From contig CAYLNM010000012.1 in assembly GCA_964385045.1 (NCBI GenBank), positions 1 through 54,427 of the forward strand: DNA of 54,427 nucleotides, read 5' to 3'. This document shows, one piece after another, positions 1-8,241 of the stretch (position 1 is its first letter; each line of letters begins with the position of its first letter). Position numbers and translations under genes: made by a program. Below the pieces are notes generated by a model that saw nothing but the letters and a program-made list of their open reading frames with translations, was not told where the DNA came from and made no database searches. Origin of the DNA: CAYLNM01 sp964385045 (GTDB lineage: Bacteria; Planctomycetota; Phycisphaerae; Phycisphaerales; SM1A02).

Positions 1-128
1 TGCTTCAGGTCGCCCGGATCGTCGACCAGGCAGGCCAGATGGCCGGGCCCGGCGCGGCGCGGCGGGCGTGCGGCACGCGGGGGCCGCGAGGTCGCGATGC
101 GGGCCGGGCGCAGCGCGGCGCGGCCGGA

Positions 129-158
129 CCCGGCCGGGCGCGGCGTGGCCCGGCCGGG
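129..158 (-). terminator. possible hairpin terminator after the small ORF ending at 167
   Basis: Two 10-base arms, CCCGGCCGGG at 129-138 and again at 149-158, are self-complementary and can pair across a 10-base loop. This lies directly downstream of the leftward ORF that ends at 167. No U-rich tract follows. In DNA this GC-rich, such arms can arise by chance, so the call is weak. Positions 1-128 contain no recognisable gene. Confidence 0.25.
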
Positions 159-166
159 CCGCAGGC

Positions 167-415
167 TCAGGCGAGGACGTCGAGGAGTCGGCCGACGCGG
201 ACGGGCTGCGGGGGGTGCACCACCTGCGGGGCGCGGCCCGGGGGCCGGTCGAGGACGTACGCGTCGCCGGGCGGACGGCCGAGGGCCTCCTCGAGCGCGG
301 TGGCGAGGCGGGCGTGGCGCGCGGCGACGCGGTGGGCCAGCTCGGCGAGGCGGCTCTCGGTGCCCGGCCCGTCCGCGTCGTCGGCGGCGCCGGCGGAGAT
401 CAGGCGATCGGCCAT
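167..415 (-). CDS. possible small hypothetical protein (82 aa)
   Basis: The ATG at 415 opens an 82-residue reading frame. Its middle is a plausible amphipathic helix (LAELAHRVAARHARLATALE) followed by a Pro-rich tail, and the residue mix is more protein-like than the other frames here. The reading frame stays open upstream to about 940, but that part is Arg/Pro/Gly-rich and not convincing, so I start at the ATG. It lies on the same strand as, and downstream of, the zinc-ribbon genes. No family is recognised and function is unknown. It may be only an open frame in GC-rich DNA. Confidence 0.35.
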   Translation of the reverse strand: MADRLISAGAADDADGPGTESRLAELAHRVAARHARLATALEEALGRPPGDAYVLDRPPGRAPQVVHPPQPVRVGRLLDVLA

Positions 416-982
416 GGGCTCCGACGGGACGGCGCCGAACGGACCGCGGGGACGCGACACCGCGTCCGGCTCGCGGTCGCGGGGGACGCCGCACCGGTTC
501 GTGCACGCGGGCTCGCGGCCGACGGGATCGGCGCTGCGGCGGCCGTGGGCGGGATCGTGGCCGGCGTCCCCGGGCAGCGGCGGCGCGACGGGCGACACGC
601 CGCCCCCGCCGCCCAGACCGTGGCCGGTCGGCGGCGTGGACGCGGGCGGGATGGGCAGCAGCGCCTCGAGCACGCCGGGGGGACGCACGCGGCGTGCCGG
701 AGCCGGCCCGGCGTGGTCGGCGACGGCGCCAGGTCCGAGAGGGTCGCGCGACCCGGGCGAAGGAGGGCGATCGGCGGCGGCGACCGGCGCGGGCGCGAAG
801 CCGGGGCGCGGCTGACGGTCGTGCGGCGGCGCCGCCCGGGGACCACGCGGGCGTCGCGCGACGGCCACGCCGGGGGCGGCGGAGCAGCGGCGGGCGGCGT
901 GGCGGCGCCCGCGGGCGCGGCCGGCGCCGCGCTCCGCCACCCGGCGTCCCGAGCGCCGCGCCGGGCCCCCGCTCCGCCGGCG
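416..982. other. 567-bp stretch without a convincing gene
   Basis: All frames are open for long stretches because stop codons are rare at this GC content, but the translations are Arg/Pro/Ala-rich and lack family motifs. No repeat or clear promoter is seen. It separates the end of the zinc-ribbon operon from the small ORF at 167-415. Confidence 0.4.
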
Positions 983-1708
983 TCAGTCGGCCGTGTCGGC
1001 GACTCCGGTCGCCCGGACGAGGGCGGCGCGGACCTCCTCGATCGGCCGCCCGTCGAGGCTGCAGCGCTCGGGCCCGAGCCCGGGCGTCCACCGCCCGCGC
1101 AGCTCGAGGATCACCGCGTCGCCGACCTCGCCCCGCGCGGTCCACGCCTCGACGCGGCCCCGCTCCCACCGGCGCCGCGGCCGCCCCCGGGCCCACAGCT
1201 CCACGCTCCCGGCCGGATCGATCACCACGCCGGTCGGCTTGATCACGCGCCGCATCAGGATCAACGGCAGGATCGGCAGGACGCCGGCCGCGGCGACGCC
1301 GAGCAGCAGCATGAGGGCGAAGGCCACCGGCCAGCGGGTTCCGGCACCCGACTGCAGCAGCCCCGCGGCGAAGGCGGCCGAGAGCACGAAGAGCCCGACG
1401 ATCACGCCGAGCACGACCGCCAGCGACCGTCGGGGGAACCAGGGCGCCTGCGTCGCCGGCTCGAGGCGAAGCAAGACCGCCTCGTCGGGGAGGACGAGTC
1501 CGCACTCGGGACACCGCCATCCCCCGCCCGGCGGCACCACGACGTGCCGGCACCGCGGACACGGCGCCGCCGCCCGCGGGGGGCGCGCCTCGGCGTCCAG
1601 AACGCCCGGCGGCCCGGGCGGCGCGGCCGGCACGGACGACCCCCGCCGCGACCGGGCGTCGCGATCCCACCGCCGGGCGCGGAGCGTCTCGATCAGCGAT
1701 CGGCCCAC
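983..1708 (-). CDS. zinc-ribbon membrane protein, second copy
   Basis: The 241-residue protein begins at a GTG at 1708, which lies inside the last codons of the gene upstream (overlap 1693-1708), so translation is probably coupled. It has a CPRC...CPEC zinc-ribbon about 45-65 residues in, then two hydrophobic membrane segments (around VVLGVIVGLFVLSAAFAAG and ALMLLLGVAAAGVLPILP), and a soluble C-terminal domain with a possible beta-rich fold. The layout (zinc ribbon, two membrane helices, beta-rich tail) matches the upstream protein at 1693-2256, so the two are probably paralogues. The role is unknown. The ribbon could bind RNA, DNA or a protein partner at the membrane. Confidence 0.75.
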   Translation of the reverse strand: MGRSLIETLRARRWDRDARSRRGSSVPAAPPGPPGVLDAEARPPRAAAPCPRCRHVVVPPGGGWRCPECGLVLPDEAVLLRLEPATQAPWFPRRSLAVVLGVIVGLFVLSAAFAAGLLQSGAGTRWPVAFALMLLLGVAAAGVLPILPLILMRRVIKPTGVVIDPAGSVELWARGRPRRRWERGRVEAWTARGEVGDAVILELRGRWTPGLGPERCSLDGRPIEEVRAALVRATGVADTAD

Positions 1709-2256
1709 GGCAGTCGCTCCGGCAGCCGGCGGTCGAGCATCGCCCGGATCCGCGCGGCGGTGGCGTCGTCGGTCAGCAGCTCGGCGCGGTCGAAGCCGCG
1801 GCCCCGCGGATGGCCGAGCAGCAGCAGCGGCCGGCGCCCGAGCCGCGGGCTGAGGCGGAAGCTCGTCAGGTCGTCGAGGTCGATGGTGCGGTGCCGCCGC
1901 CCCCCCGACCACGCCTCGATCCGCGCCGGCGTGATCACGAGTCCGGCCGGCATCGATCGCGGCCGCCAGCCCGGCAGCGCGATCGCGACCAGGAGGAGCA
2001 CCGGGCCCGCCGTCACCCCGAGCACCCACTCGACCCGGAACAGCAGGGCCGCGAGGCCGATCGCGACCGCGATCTGGATCCACCACGAGCGGCGGCGGCG
2101 ATCGGTGGGCCCGGCCATGCCCCGCGTCCGCACCACCACGCCGTCGGCCGGCCACCCGTGGCCGCACTCGGCGCAGCGGCGGTCCTCGTCCCCGGGCACG
2201 AGCGTCTGGTGGCCACACGCGAGGCAGACCTCGGAGGACGACCGCGGCGTGATCAC
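1693..2256 (-). CDS. zinc-ribbon membrane protein, first copy
   Basis: The 187-residue protein starts at the GTG at 2256, whose bases form a GTGA overlap with the TGA stop of the dihydrouridine synthase gene. A CLAC...CAEC zinc ribbon lies near residues 10-30. Two closely spaced hydrophobic segments follow (WWIQIAVAIGLAALLF and VLGVTAGPVLLLVAIALP), then a C-terminal part that looks like a PH-like or beta-rich domain (GLVITPARIEAWSGG...RTIDLDDLTSF). It shares this architecture with the downstream copy. Function is unknown. Coupling to dus suggests co-expression but not necessarily a shared pathway. Confidence 0.75.
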   Translation of the reverse strand: MITPRSSSEVCLACGHQTLVPGDEDRRCAECGHGWPADGVVVRTRGMAGPTDRRRRSWWIQIAVAIGLAALLFRVEWVLGVTAGPVLLLVAIALPGWRPRSMPAGLVITPARIEAWSGGRRHRTIDLDDLTSFRLSPRLGRRPLLLLGHPRGRGFDRAELLTDDATAARIRAMLDRRLPERLPWADR

Positions 2257-3494
2257 GGGCGGGCCGGGGCGGTCGCGTTGGCGGCGGTGGTCGCGGCGCG
2301 GGTGCCGGTCGCGGCCGCGGCACCGGCGGCCCCCGCACCCGCGCCAGCCGGGGCCGCATCGCCGGACGCCCCCGCCGCAGCCCCATAGAACCGGTCGAAC
2401 ACCGCCCGCCAGTCGTCCACCGACGAGCAGGCGATGAAGGCCTTCCGCACCGTCTCCGCCTCGGGGTGGTGCCGCGAGAACTTGATCCCGAACTTCCGCA
2501 TCATCCGCGAGGCGTGCTTGCCGCCGTGCAGGCTCACCGCGAGCTCGAAGTGCTGCCGGAGGGCGTCCGCCTGCTCGGCGAGCGTCGGCGCGGTGGCCGG
2601 CTCGCCGGCCATGAGCTGCCGGGCCTGCCGGAAGATCCACGGGTTGCCGATGCACCCGCGGGCCACGCTCACCGCGTGCACGCCGGTGAGCTCGAGCATC
2701 CGGAAGATGTCGGCCGCCTCCCAGACGTCGCCCGAGCCGAGGATGACGCGGTCGTCGTAGCGGCGGGTGAGCTCGCGGAGGAACGGCCACCGGCCGGGTC
2801 CGTTGTACCGCTGCTCCACGGTGCGGCAGTGCACCGTGGCCCACGCGTAGCCGAGCTCGTACGCGGCCTCGAAGATCCGCTCGAAGCGGCGGGCCATCTC
2901 CGGCGTGTCGTCCCAGGCCCGGCGGAGCTTGACCGTGGTCGGGATCGACGGCGGGGTCGCCTCCCGCACCGCCCGCAGCACCGCGATCGCGTCCTCGGGG
3001 TGGGCGAGGAAGTGCCCCCCACGGTTCCGCCGGCGGATCTTCTTCACCGGGCACGCCAGGTTGACGTCGATCACCTCGTAGCCGAAGTCGACCAGGATCG
3101 CCGTGCCCGCGGCCATCTCGTCGGGATGCGTGCCCATGATCTGCCCGGCGATCGGGTGGTCGTCGAGCCCGGCGGCGCGGTTCTCGTCGGGGTCGCCGGT
3201 GCCGCACTCCTCGGCCAGGAGGTCGGGGTCCTCCTTGGTGCGGCCCTTGCCGCCGTTGACGAGCGTCCGGTCGAGCAGGGCCTCGGTGACGCAGAACGGG
3301 CAGCCGTGCCGGCGGGCGACGAGCCGCATGGGGGCGTCGGAGTACCCGGCGAGCCCGGCCTGGAAGAACGGCGCGTCGAACCCCGGGACCGCCGCGGGGA
3401 TCCGCGGGTCCAGCACGTGGGTGCGGGCGATCTCGGCGATCGGCCGCTCGGTGCGGCGCTCGGGGACGCCGTCGGGGACCAGGGAGACGCTCAT
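2253..3494 (-). CDS. dus: tRNA-dihydrouridine synthase (DusB-type)
   Basis: The 413-residue flavoprotein reduces uridines in the D-loop of tRNA using FMN and NAD(P)H. Family motifs are clear: GLAGYSDAPMR near residue 48 (the Dus PxAGxTD motif, altered), NLACPVKK with the likely catalytic Cys148, VHCRTVEQRYNGPGRW, and the FMN-phosphate loop GSGDVWEAAD...ARGCIGNPWIF. The ATG at 3494 is preferred over longer in-frame extensions because the upstream translation is not protein-like, and a TAGAAT box (3502-3507) sits only seven bases before it, suggesting a leaderless mRNA. The C-terminus has a low-complexity Ala/Gly/Thr tail of about 40 residues that is not part of the fold. It is first gene of a three-gene operon with GTGA coupling to the next. 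Confidence 0.93.
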   Translation of the reverse strand: MSVSLVPDGVPERRTERPIAEIARTHVLDPRIPAAVPGFDAPFFQAGLAGYSDAPMRLVARRHGCPFCVTEALLDRTLVNGGKGRTKEDPDLLAEECGTGDPDENRAAGLDDHPIAGQIMGTHPDEMAAGTAILVDFGYEVIDVNLACPVKKIRRRNRGGHFLAHPEDAIAVLRAVREATPPSIPTTVKLRRAWDDTPEMARRFERIFEAAYELGYAWATVHCRTVEQRYNGPGRWPFLRELTRRYDDRVILGSGDVWEAADIFRMLELTGVHAVSVARGCIGNPWIFRQARQLMAGEPATAPTLAEQADALRQHFELAVSLHGGKHASRMMRKFGIKFSRHHPEAETVRKAFIACSSVDDWRAVFDRFYGAAAGASGDAAPAGAGAGAAGAAAATGTRAATTAANATAPARP

Positions 3495-3501
3495 GAAGCG
3501 G

Positions 3502-3507
3502 ATTCTA
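3502..3507 (-). promoter_or_regulatory. -10-like box, leaderless start of dus
   Basis: TAGAAT on the minus strand ends seven bases before the dus ATG. A transcript started from it would begin at or next to the start codon. No ribosome-binding sequence fits between them. Confidence 0.5.
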
Positions 3508-3943
3508 CGGATCGCCCTGCCGCGGCCGCGGGCCCCCATCGGGGATCGGCCCCCCGGCGGCCTCCGCAGGTGGATCGGGGTGACGCGAGGTGGAGCCGGC
3601 CCGCTCGGCCCCGGGCTGCAGGGCGCCGTGCGGTGGCGGACGGTCGCGGGGTGGTCTCGTCCGCGGCCGGCGGCGGGTGCACGGCGACGGGCGGCGTCGG
3701 ACGGACGCCGGGGCGGAGCGAGCGGTCCGAGACGGCCGGGCGATGGCGTGATGCGGCCGACTGGACGCGAATCCGATGGCGGTGACCTCGGCGATTCGTG
3801 CCGGGATCCACCGCCGCCCCGCGTATCACCACGGCGAGGCCACCGCATCCGGACGGCCGGCCGCCGGCGGGAAGGCGGCCCGAAACTTCCGGTGCCCTCG
3901 CGCCCGGCCCGATCACTTCCTCCTCGCCCCGAGGCACCCTTCG

Positions 3944-4690
3944 ATGTCCGCGCTCGCTCCCGGCCGGCTGCTCGCGATCGGCGACGTGCACGGTCAGGCC
4001 AACCATCTCGAGTCGCTGGTCGACGCCGTGGCCCCGGCGGCCGGGGACCGCCTGATCCTGCTCGGCGACTACGTGGACGGCGGCCCCGACGCGGCCCGCA
4101 CGCTCGATCTCGTGGCCCGGCTGCAGGCCGAGCATGGTGCGGTCGCGCTCCGCGGCAACCACGACGACGCGTTGGCCGGGGTGCTCGAGCGACCGGACGT
4201 CTTTCCGGACTGGGCGGCCGGAATGGGCCGACGGACGGCGGCGTCGTACGGGGGCGACGCCTCCGATCTGCGGGACCGGATCGCCGACCGCCACGGGGCT
4301 CTGCTCGACTCGCTCGCCGACTGGCACGAGGAGCCCGAGGCGATCTTCGTGCATGCGGCCGTCGACCCCACCCGCCCGATGCCGCAGCAGTCGCGTCCCA
4401 CCCTGCTGTGGACCAAGGTCCATGTCCCCCCGCCCATGCACGAGAGCGGTCGCGTGGTCGTGTGCGGGCACACCGCCCAGCGGGACGGTCTCCCCCGTGA
4501 TCTCGGCACGACGGTGCTGCTCGACACCGACGCCAAGCGCGGCGGCTGGCTCACGTGCCTCGACGTCACGAGTCGCTGGTGCTGGCAGTCCGACGGCCGG
4601 ACGGTGCGGGAGCTGCCGCTCGGGGGCACGCCAAGCCGGGCGGAGCCCGCGAGCCGCATCAGGGAGCGACCGCCGTATCCAGCATCATGA
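3944..4690 (+). CDS. PPP-family Ser/Thr protein phosphatase / metallophosphoesterase
   Basis: The 248-residue protein carries the full two-metal phosphatase signature: GDVHG at 13-17, GDYVDGG at 41-47, GNHDD at 71-75, then HAAVDP and GHT further on. The family dephosphorylates phospho-Ser/Thr proteins or Ap4A-type nucleotides. I chose the ATG at 3944, eleven residues before GDVHG. Its 3' end overlaps by 32 bases, tail to tail, with the 3' end of a Hanks-type kinase gene on the other strand, which favours a protein-phosphatase role opposing that kinase (inference). The last 25 or so residues (Arg/Pro-rich) lie in or near the overlap and may not be structured. Confidence 0.87.
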   Translation: MSALAPGRLLAIGDVHGQANHLESLVDAVAPAAGDRLILLGDYVDGGPDAARTLDLVARLQAEHGAVALRGNHDDALAGVLERPDVFPDWAAGMGRRTAASYGGDASDLRDRIADRHGALLDSLADWHEEPEAIFVHAAVDPTRPMPQQSRPTLLWTKVHVPPPMHESGRVVVCGHTAQRDGLPRDLGTTVLLDTDAKRGGWLTCLDVTSRWCWQSDGRTVRELPLGGTPSRAEPASRIRERPPYPAS

Positions 4691-7481
4691 GGAGCTCGGT
4701 CGCCCCATCGCGGAGGAGCGGCTCGCGCAGCCGTTCGATCGCCGCATGGATCGATTCCAGTCCCCCACGCCGTCGCGCTTCGTCGACCGCCGCCAGTGCG
4801 ATCTCCACCGCAGCCGGACCGTCGCCGCACTCGGCCAACACGACGGACTCGAACAGCTGCAGCCGAGGCCACAGGTCGTGCTCCTCTCCGGCGGTCGCGC
4901 GAAAGCCGTCCAACGCCTCACGGACCCGGTCGGCCGCCTCGTCGCAGCGGCCGAGGCGCGCGAGCACCTGCGACAGATCGAACCCGACCCATGCCGCTCG
5001 AAGCCGGTCCGGCACGGGCATGGCCGCAAGATCCGCTGCGATCGCCTCGAGCATGGTGGCTGCTTCCTCGTACCGCCCCTCGTTCGCCGAGATCCGGGCG
5101 AGCAGCCTCCGCGTCGCCTGCAGCTCGAAATGACCCGCCGGCAGGCGCTCGCGCTGGATCAGCAGGGCCGCCTCGGCGTGCCGGCGGACTTCGGCGACCG
5201 GCGCATCCGAGTCCTCGAGTGCTCGCGCCAGGTTGAACTGCGCGGTCGCGACCGTGGTGCTGTCGGCGTCGAATGCAGCACGTGCTGCCGACAGCGCTCG
5301 CCGGCACTGTTCCGCCGCCTCGGGCCGCGCGGCGTGGATGAGATCGACGCCGTAGTTCATCTCCAGTGTCACGACGACGGGATGCCGGGGTGGCAGGACT
5401 CTTCTCGCCGAGACGAGGAGTGCCTCGTACTCGGCGAATGCCTCCTCGTATCGCCCCGCGGAGCCGAGCGCCATCGCGAGTCCTTGGCCGCTCGCCAGCG
5501 TGTCCGGGTGCAGCGGCCCCTTCACGTCGCGGTTGATCGCCACGACGTCCTGCATGATCGCGATCGCCTCGCGCGAGCGGCCCGCGATGTCGAGGGCGAC
5601 CGCGTGATTGAACCGCGCCACGAGCGTCTCGTCCGCATCGCGACCGAGCAAGCGCGCCCGTCGGCGGGCGATCCGCTCCCACTCGGTGATCGCCGCCGGA
5701 TCCTCCTGTCGCACCAGAAGCTCGGCGTCGAGGGCGTCGGCCTGAAGCCGCTCGATCTCCGATCCGGCGAACGACCGAACCTCGTCCGCGAGTCGACGGG
5801 CACGTTCGAGATCGCCCTGCTGCAGGGCGAGCGTCGACCGGCGCAGCAGCAGCGTGGCCAGGCGGTCCGGGTCATTCCGCCGGGCGAGATCGATGGCCGC
5901 GTCGAGCTGCCGCGCCGCCGTCTCCGGCTCACCCAGCGCAGCCGCCGTCAGACCGACGAGCCCGCGGACATCGAGCTCGTGCAGCTGCGATCGACGGGCG
6001 TCGAACTCGGCACGATCCGAGAGCGTGCGCACGAGTTCCTCCACGGATCCCGCTTCGCCGGACCTCGTCATCGCCACCAGCGCGTCGTCGAGGAAGACCA
6101 GCAGCTCGTTCGCACGCCGCTCCGCCGTCCTCGCTCGTTCGGCCGCCATCGTGCTGACGGCCGTCGAGACGCTGAGCACGAGAAGCACCGCGGCGAGGAC
6201 GGAGACGGCCGCCCGGTGCCGCCGGGCGCCGGTTGCCGCTCGGTACGTCCAGCCGCCTGGATATTCGGAAGCGGCGAGCGGTCGCGACTCGGCCAAGCGT
6301 CGCAGCTCGTCCCGAAAGGTGGCCGCCGACGCGGGCCGATCCGCCGGTCGCGTCGCCATCGCTCGGCGGAGCAGCCATGCCACGTCGGCCGGCACGCGAG
6401 CGTCGGCTCCATCCAGTCGCGCCATCCGGCCGGACGTGATCGCCTCCTCGACCTCCCGGGCCCGCACGCACGGGCGCCCCTCCGGGGTTCGCCACGGGAG
6501 GCGCCCGTCGATCAGCTCGTGCGCAAGCACCCCGAGGGCGAAGACGTCCTGCAGCTCCGGACGCGCGTCCAGCTCGCCCGCGTCCCGCGCCCCGAGGCAT
6601 TCGGGCGGCAGGTAGGGAAGCGTCCCCGCGACCGCCGCTCGTCTCCGACGTCGATCGCCGGATCGGCCGTCCTCCATCTCCTCGGTGGGGCGCTCGTCGG
6701 TGTCGCCGCCACCCACGCGGCCTCGGCGTTCTGCGTGCGACCCCGGCGTCGCACCCTCGCCGGCATGCGTCCCCGAGCCCTCGACAGCCAGTGCGACGCC
6801 GAAGTCCACCAGCATCGGGGCATCGGATGCCGTCAGGAGGACGTTCGAAGGCTTGATGTCGCGGTGCACGATGCCGAACGCATGGGCTGCCGCGACGGCA
6901 TCGGCGACCGTCGCGAGGATCGACAGCCGCCGTCGCAGCGCCGCCTCTCGACCGCGACCGGTCGGCAGCGCACCCATCGCCGTGATCGGCCGGCCCCCGG
7001 AGACGAGCTCCATCGCCAGCCACGGCACGACCTGCCCATCGCGCTCCGTGACGCCTGCGTCGTGCACGGTGGCGATCGCCGGGTGGCGGAGTCGCCCCAG
7101 CAGACGGGCTTCCTCGACGAGCCGGGACGCGCCGTCACGCTCGGCCGCTGGCCCGGTCAACAGCTTGACCGCGACCGCACCTCCGGTCACGACGTGCTCC
7201 GCGCGGTGGACGCGTCCGAACGCACCGGCACCGATTCGTTCATGGAGGCGATAAGGCCCGACATCCGCGGCCCGCTCTGGCCGATCGTCTGCAGCAGCAC
7301 GCAGCGGAACGCCGTGATCCCGTTCGTACGCGAGGTCGACGAGTTGCCGCAGGCGTTCGTAGCGGACCCCGTCGTGGCCGCAGCTCGCCCGCAGCTCGAC
7401 GAGGCGGTCCTCGATCGGCCGGGTGGAGAGGATCGACAGCAGACCCTCGTCGTCCGCACGAAGGGGCAGCGGATCGTTCAT
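4659..7481 (-). CDS. Hanks-type Ser/Thr kinase with membrane segment and TPR-like tail
   Basis: 940-residue transmembrane kinase. The ATG at 7481 has GAGGAG about eight bases upstream. Residues 77-398 form the kinase: glycine loop GAGAFG, Lys106 in AVKLL, HRDIKPSN at 206-213, DFG at 226-228, PPE at 292-294 in place of APE. All catalytic residues are present. An insertion of about 50 Gly/Glu/Arg-rich residues (about 235-284) lies between DFG and PPE, in the activation segment. A membrane helix follows (about 424-446), and the remainder is a long set of helical repeats of TPR type (for example the Leu/Ala-rich YEEA repeats), typical of planctomycete kinases that sense or scaffold partners. It converges on and overlaps the phosphatase gene, and FHA and FHA-sigma genes lie nearby on the same strand. 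Confidence 0.92.
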   Translation of the reverse strand: MNDPLPLRADDEGLLSILSTRPIEDRLVELRASCGHDGVRYERLRQLVDLAYERDHGVPLRAAADDRPERAADVGPYRLHERIGAGAFGRVHRAEHVVTGGAVAVKLLTGPAAERDGASRLVEEARLLGRLRHPAIATVHDAGVTERDGQVVPWLAMELVSGGRPITAMGALPTGRGREAALRRRLSILATVADAVAAAHAFGIVHRDIKPSNVLLTASDAPMLVDFGVALAVEGSGTHAGEGATPGSHAERRGRVGGGDTDERPTEEMEDGRSGDRRRRRAAVAGTLPYLPPECLGARDAGELDARPELQDVFALGVLAHELIDGRLPWRTPEGRPCVRAREVEEAITSGRMARLDGADARVPADVAWLLRRAMATRPADRPASAATFRDELRRLAESRPLAASEYPGGWTYRAATGARRHRAAVSVLAAVLLVLSVSTAVSTMAAERARTAERRANELLVFLDDALVAMTRSGEAGSVEELVRTLSDRAEFDARRSQLHELDVRGLVGLTAAALGEPETAARQLDAAIDLARRNDPDRLATLLLRRSTLALQQGDLERARRLADEVRSFAGSEIERLQADALDAELLVRQEDPAAITEWERIARRRARLLGRDADETLVARFNHAVALDIAGRSREAIAIMQDVVAINRDVKGPLHPDTLASGQGLAMALGSAGRYEEAFAEYEALLVSARRVLPPRHPVVVTLEMNYGVDLIHAARPEAAEQCRRALSAARAAFDADSTTVATAQFNLARALEDSDAPVAEVRRHAEAALLIQRERLPAGHFELQATRRLLARISANEGRYEEAATMLEAIAADLAAMPVPDRLRAAWVGFDLSQVLARLGRCDEAADRVREALDGFRATAGEEHDLWPRLQLFESVVLAECGDGPAAVEIALAAVDEARRRGGLESIHAAIERLREPLLRDGATELLMMLDTAVAP

Positions 7482-8241
7482 GGCAGACACTCCTCGGAGG
7501 GCGCAGCCTCGCGTCTCGACCGAGCGACGTCCAGTGTCGAGGCGGACGTCGGCGGCCTCGACACGGGCTCCTCCGGCGGGAGGGATCTCTCCGGGACGAC
7601 GGCGACGTCGACCTCGACGATCGGCCGCTCCGGCCGGGCACCCGGAGTGGGACGGGAGCGGCGGACGGGCTCGAGGGCGACCCCGCCCCTCGGTCCTCGT
7701 CCCCCGCTCGCTGCCGGGTCGGCCCGTGCGGAACGCGGCGGCCTCATTCCGCCACACACATTCTGCGCAATGAGGTCGAGCAGGGTCCGGACTCCACCGT
7801 CGTCGCGCGGCCATCGTCGCCGGCCGATCCCGCAGCTCGCCCGCGACCATCGTCCGCTCGGCTCCCCGCCACGGACCGAGGGGATGGCGGAGCTCGTCCG
7901 GAATCAGCACACGAGATTCGCGCACCGCGGAGGCGGCGATCCGAGCGCCGCCGAGTACAGTCGATCCGGTCGGCGGACCGCGGGGTCGCTCGCGTGCGAC
8001 CACCGTCCCGTCAGCGTCGGGCACCTCGCCGACGCGGCGGCGACCGCGAGTCGCGGCGGCCGTCCCCCCGGGGGGAGCGGCCCGCGGTCGGCCTCGGCTC
8101 GCTGATTCAGGGGCCGGGGGCATCCACGTACGCACCTCGATCGCATCACGACCGTTCTCGCTCTCCTGCTCTCGTCCGCCCCGGCGGCGGCCATCACCGT
8201 CGCGTGGGACGGCGGCGCCGAGACGACAGGCAGCGACCCGC
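7482..8241. other. 760-bp upstream region of the kinase
   Basis: No gene is supported. A 93-residue minus-strand frame (7478-7759) stops in an ATGA overlap with the kinase start but is Pro/Arg-rich without motifs. The stretch holds an imperfect palindrome (7742-7775) that could be an operator. A plus-strand piece near 8135-8230 reads like a signal peptide but has no start codon. Confidence 0.4.
7742..7775. promoter_or_regulatory. inverted repeat upstream of kinase gene
   Basis: CCTCATT (7742-7748) and AATGAGG (7769-7775) are perfectly complementary, and three more base pairs form inside after one mismatch (CGC at 7750-7752 with GCG at 7765-7767). The separation is about two helical turns, which would suit a dimeric regulator. 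It is AT-rich for this DNA. It lies about 260 bases before the kinase start. Its function is not shown. Confidence 0.3.

Noticed and set aside
1..128. start of a gene running off the left edge on the minus strand (LACLVDDPGDLK)
   Set aside because: Codon by codon there is no start in that frame before the segment, and the residues upstream are Arg/Pro-rich. Too little to call.
7478..7759. 93-residue ORF ending in an ATGA overlap with kinase 1
   Set aside because: The overlap is attractive, but the sequence is Pro/Arg/Ser-rich without hydrophobic core or motif, and no ribosome site fits.
8135..8230. signal-peptide-like reading ITTVLALLLSSAPAAAITVA
   Set aside because: No start codon exists between the previous stop at 8102 and this segment, and the frame runs into the kinase remnant.
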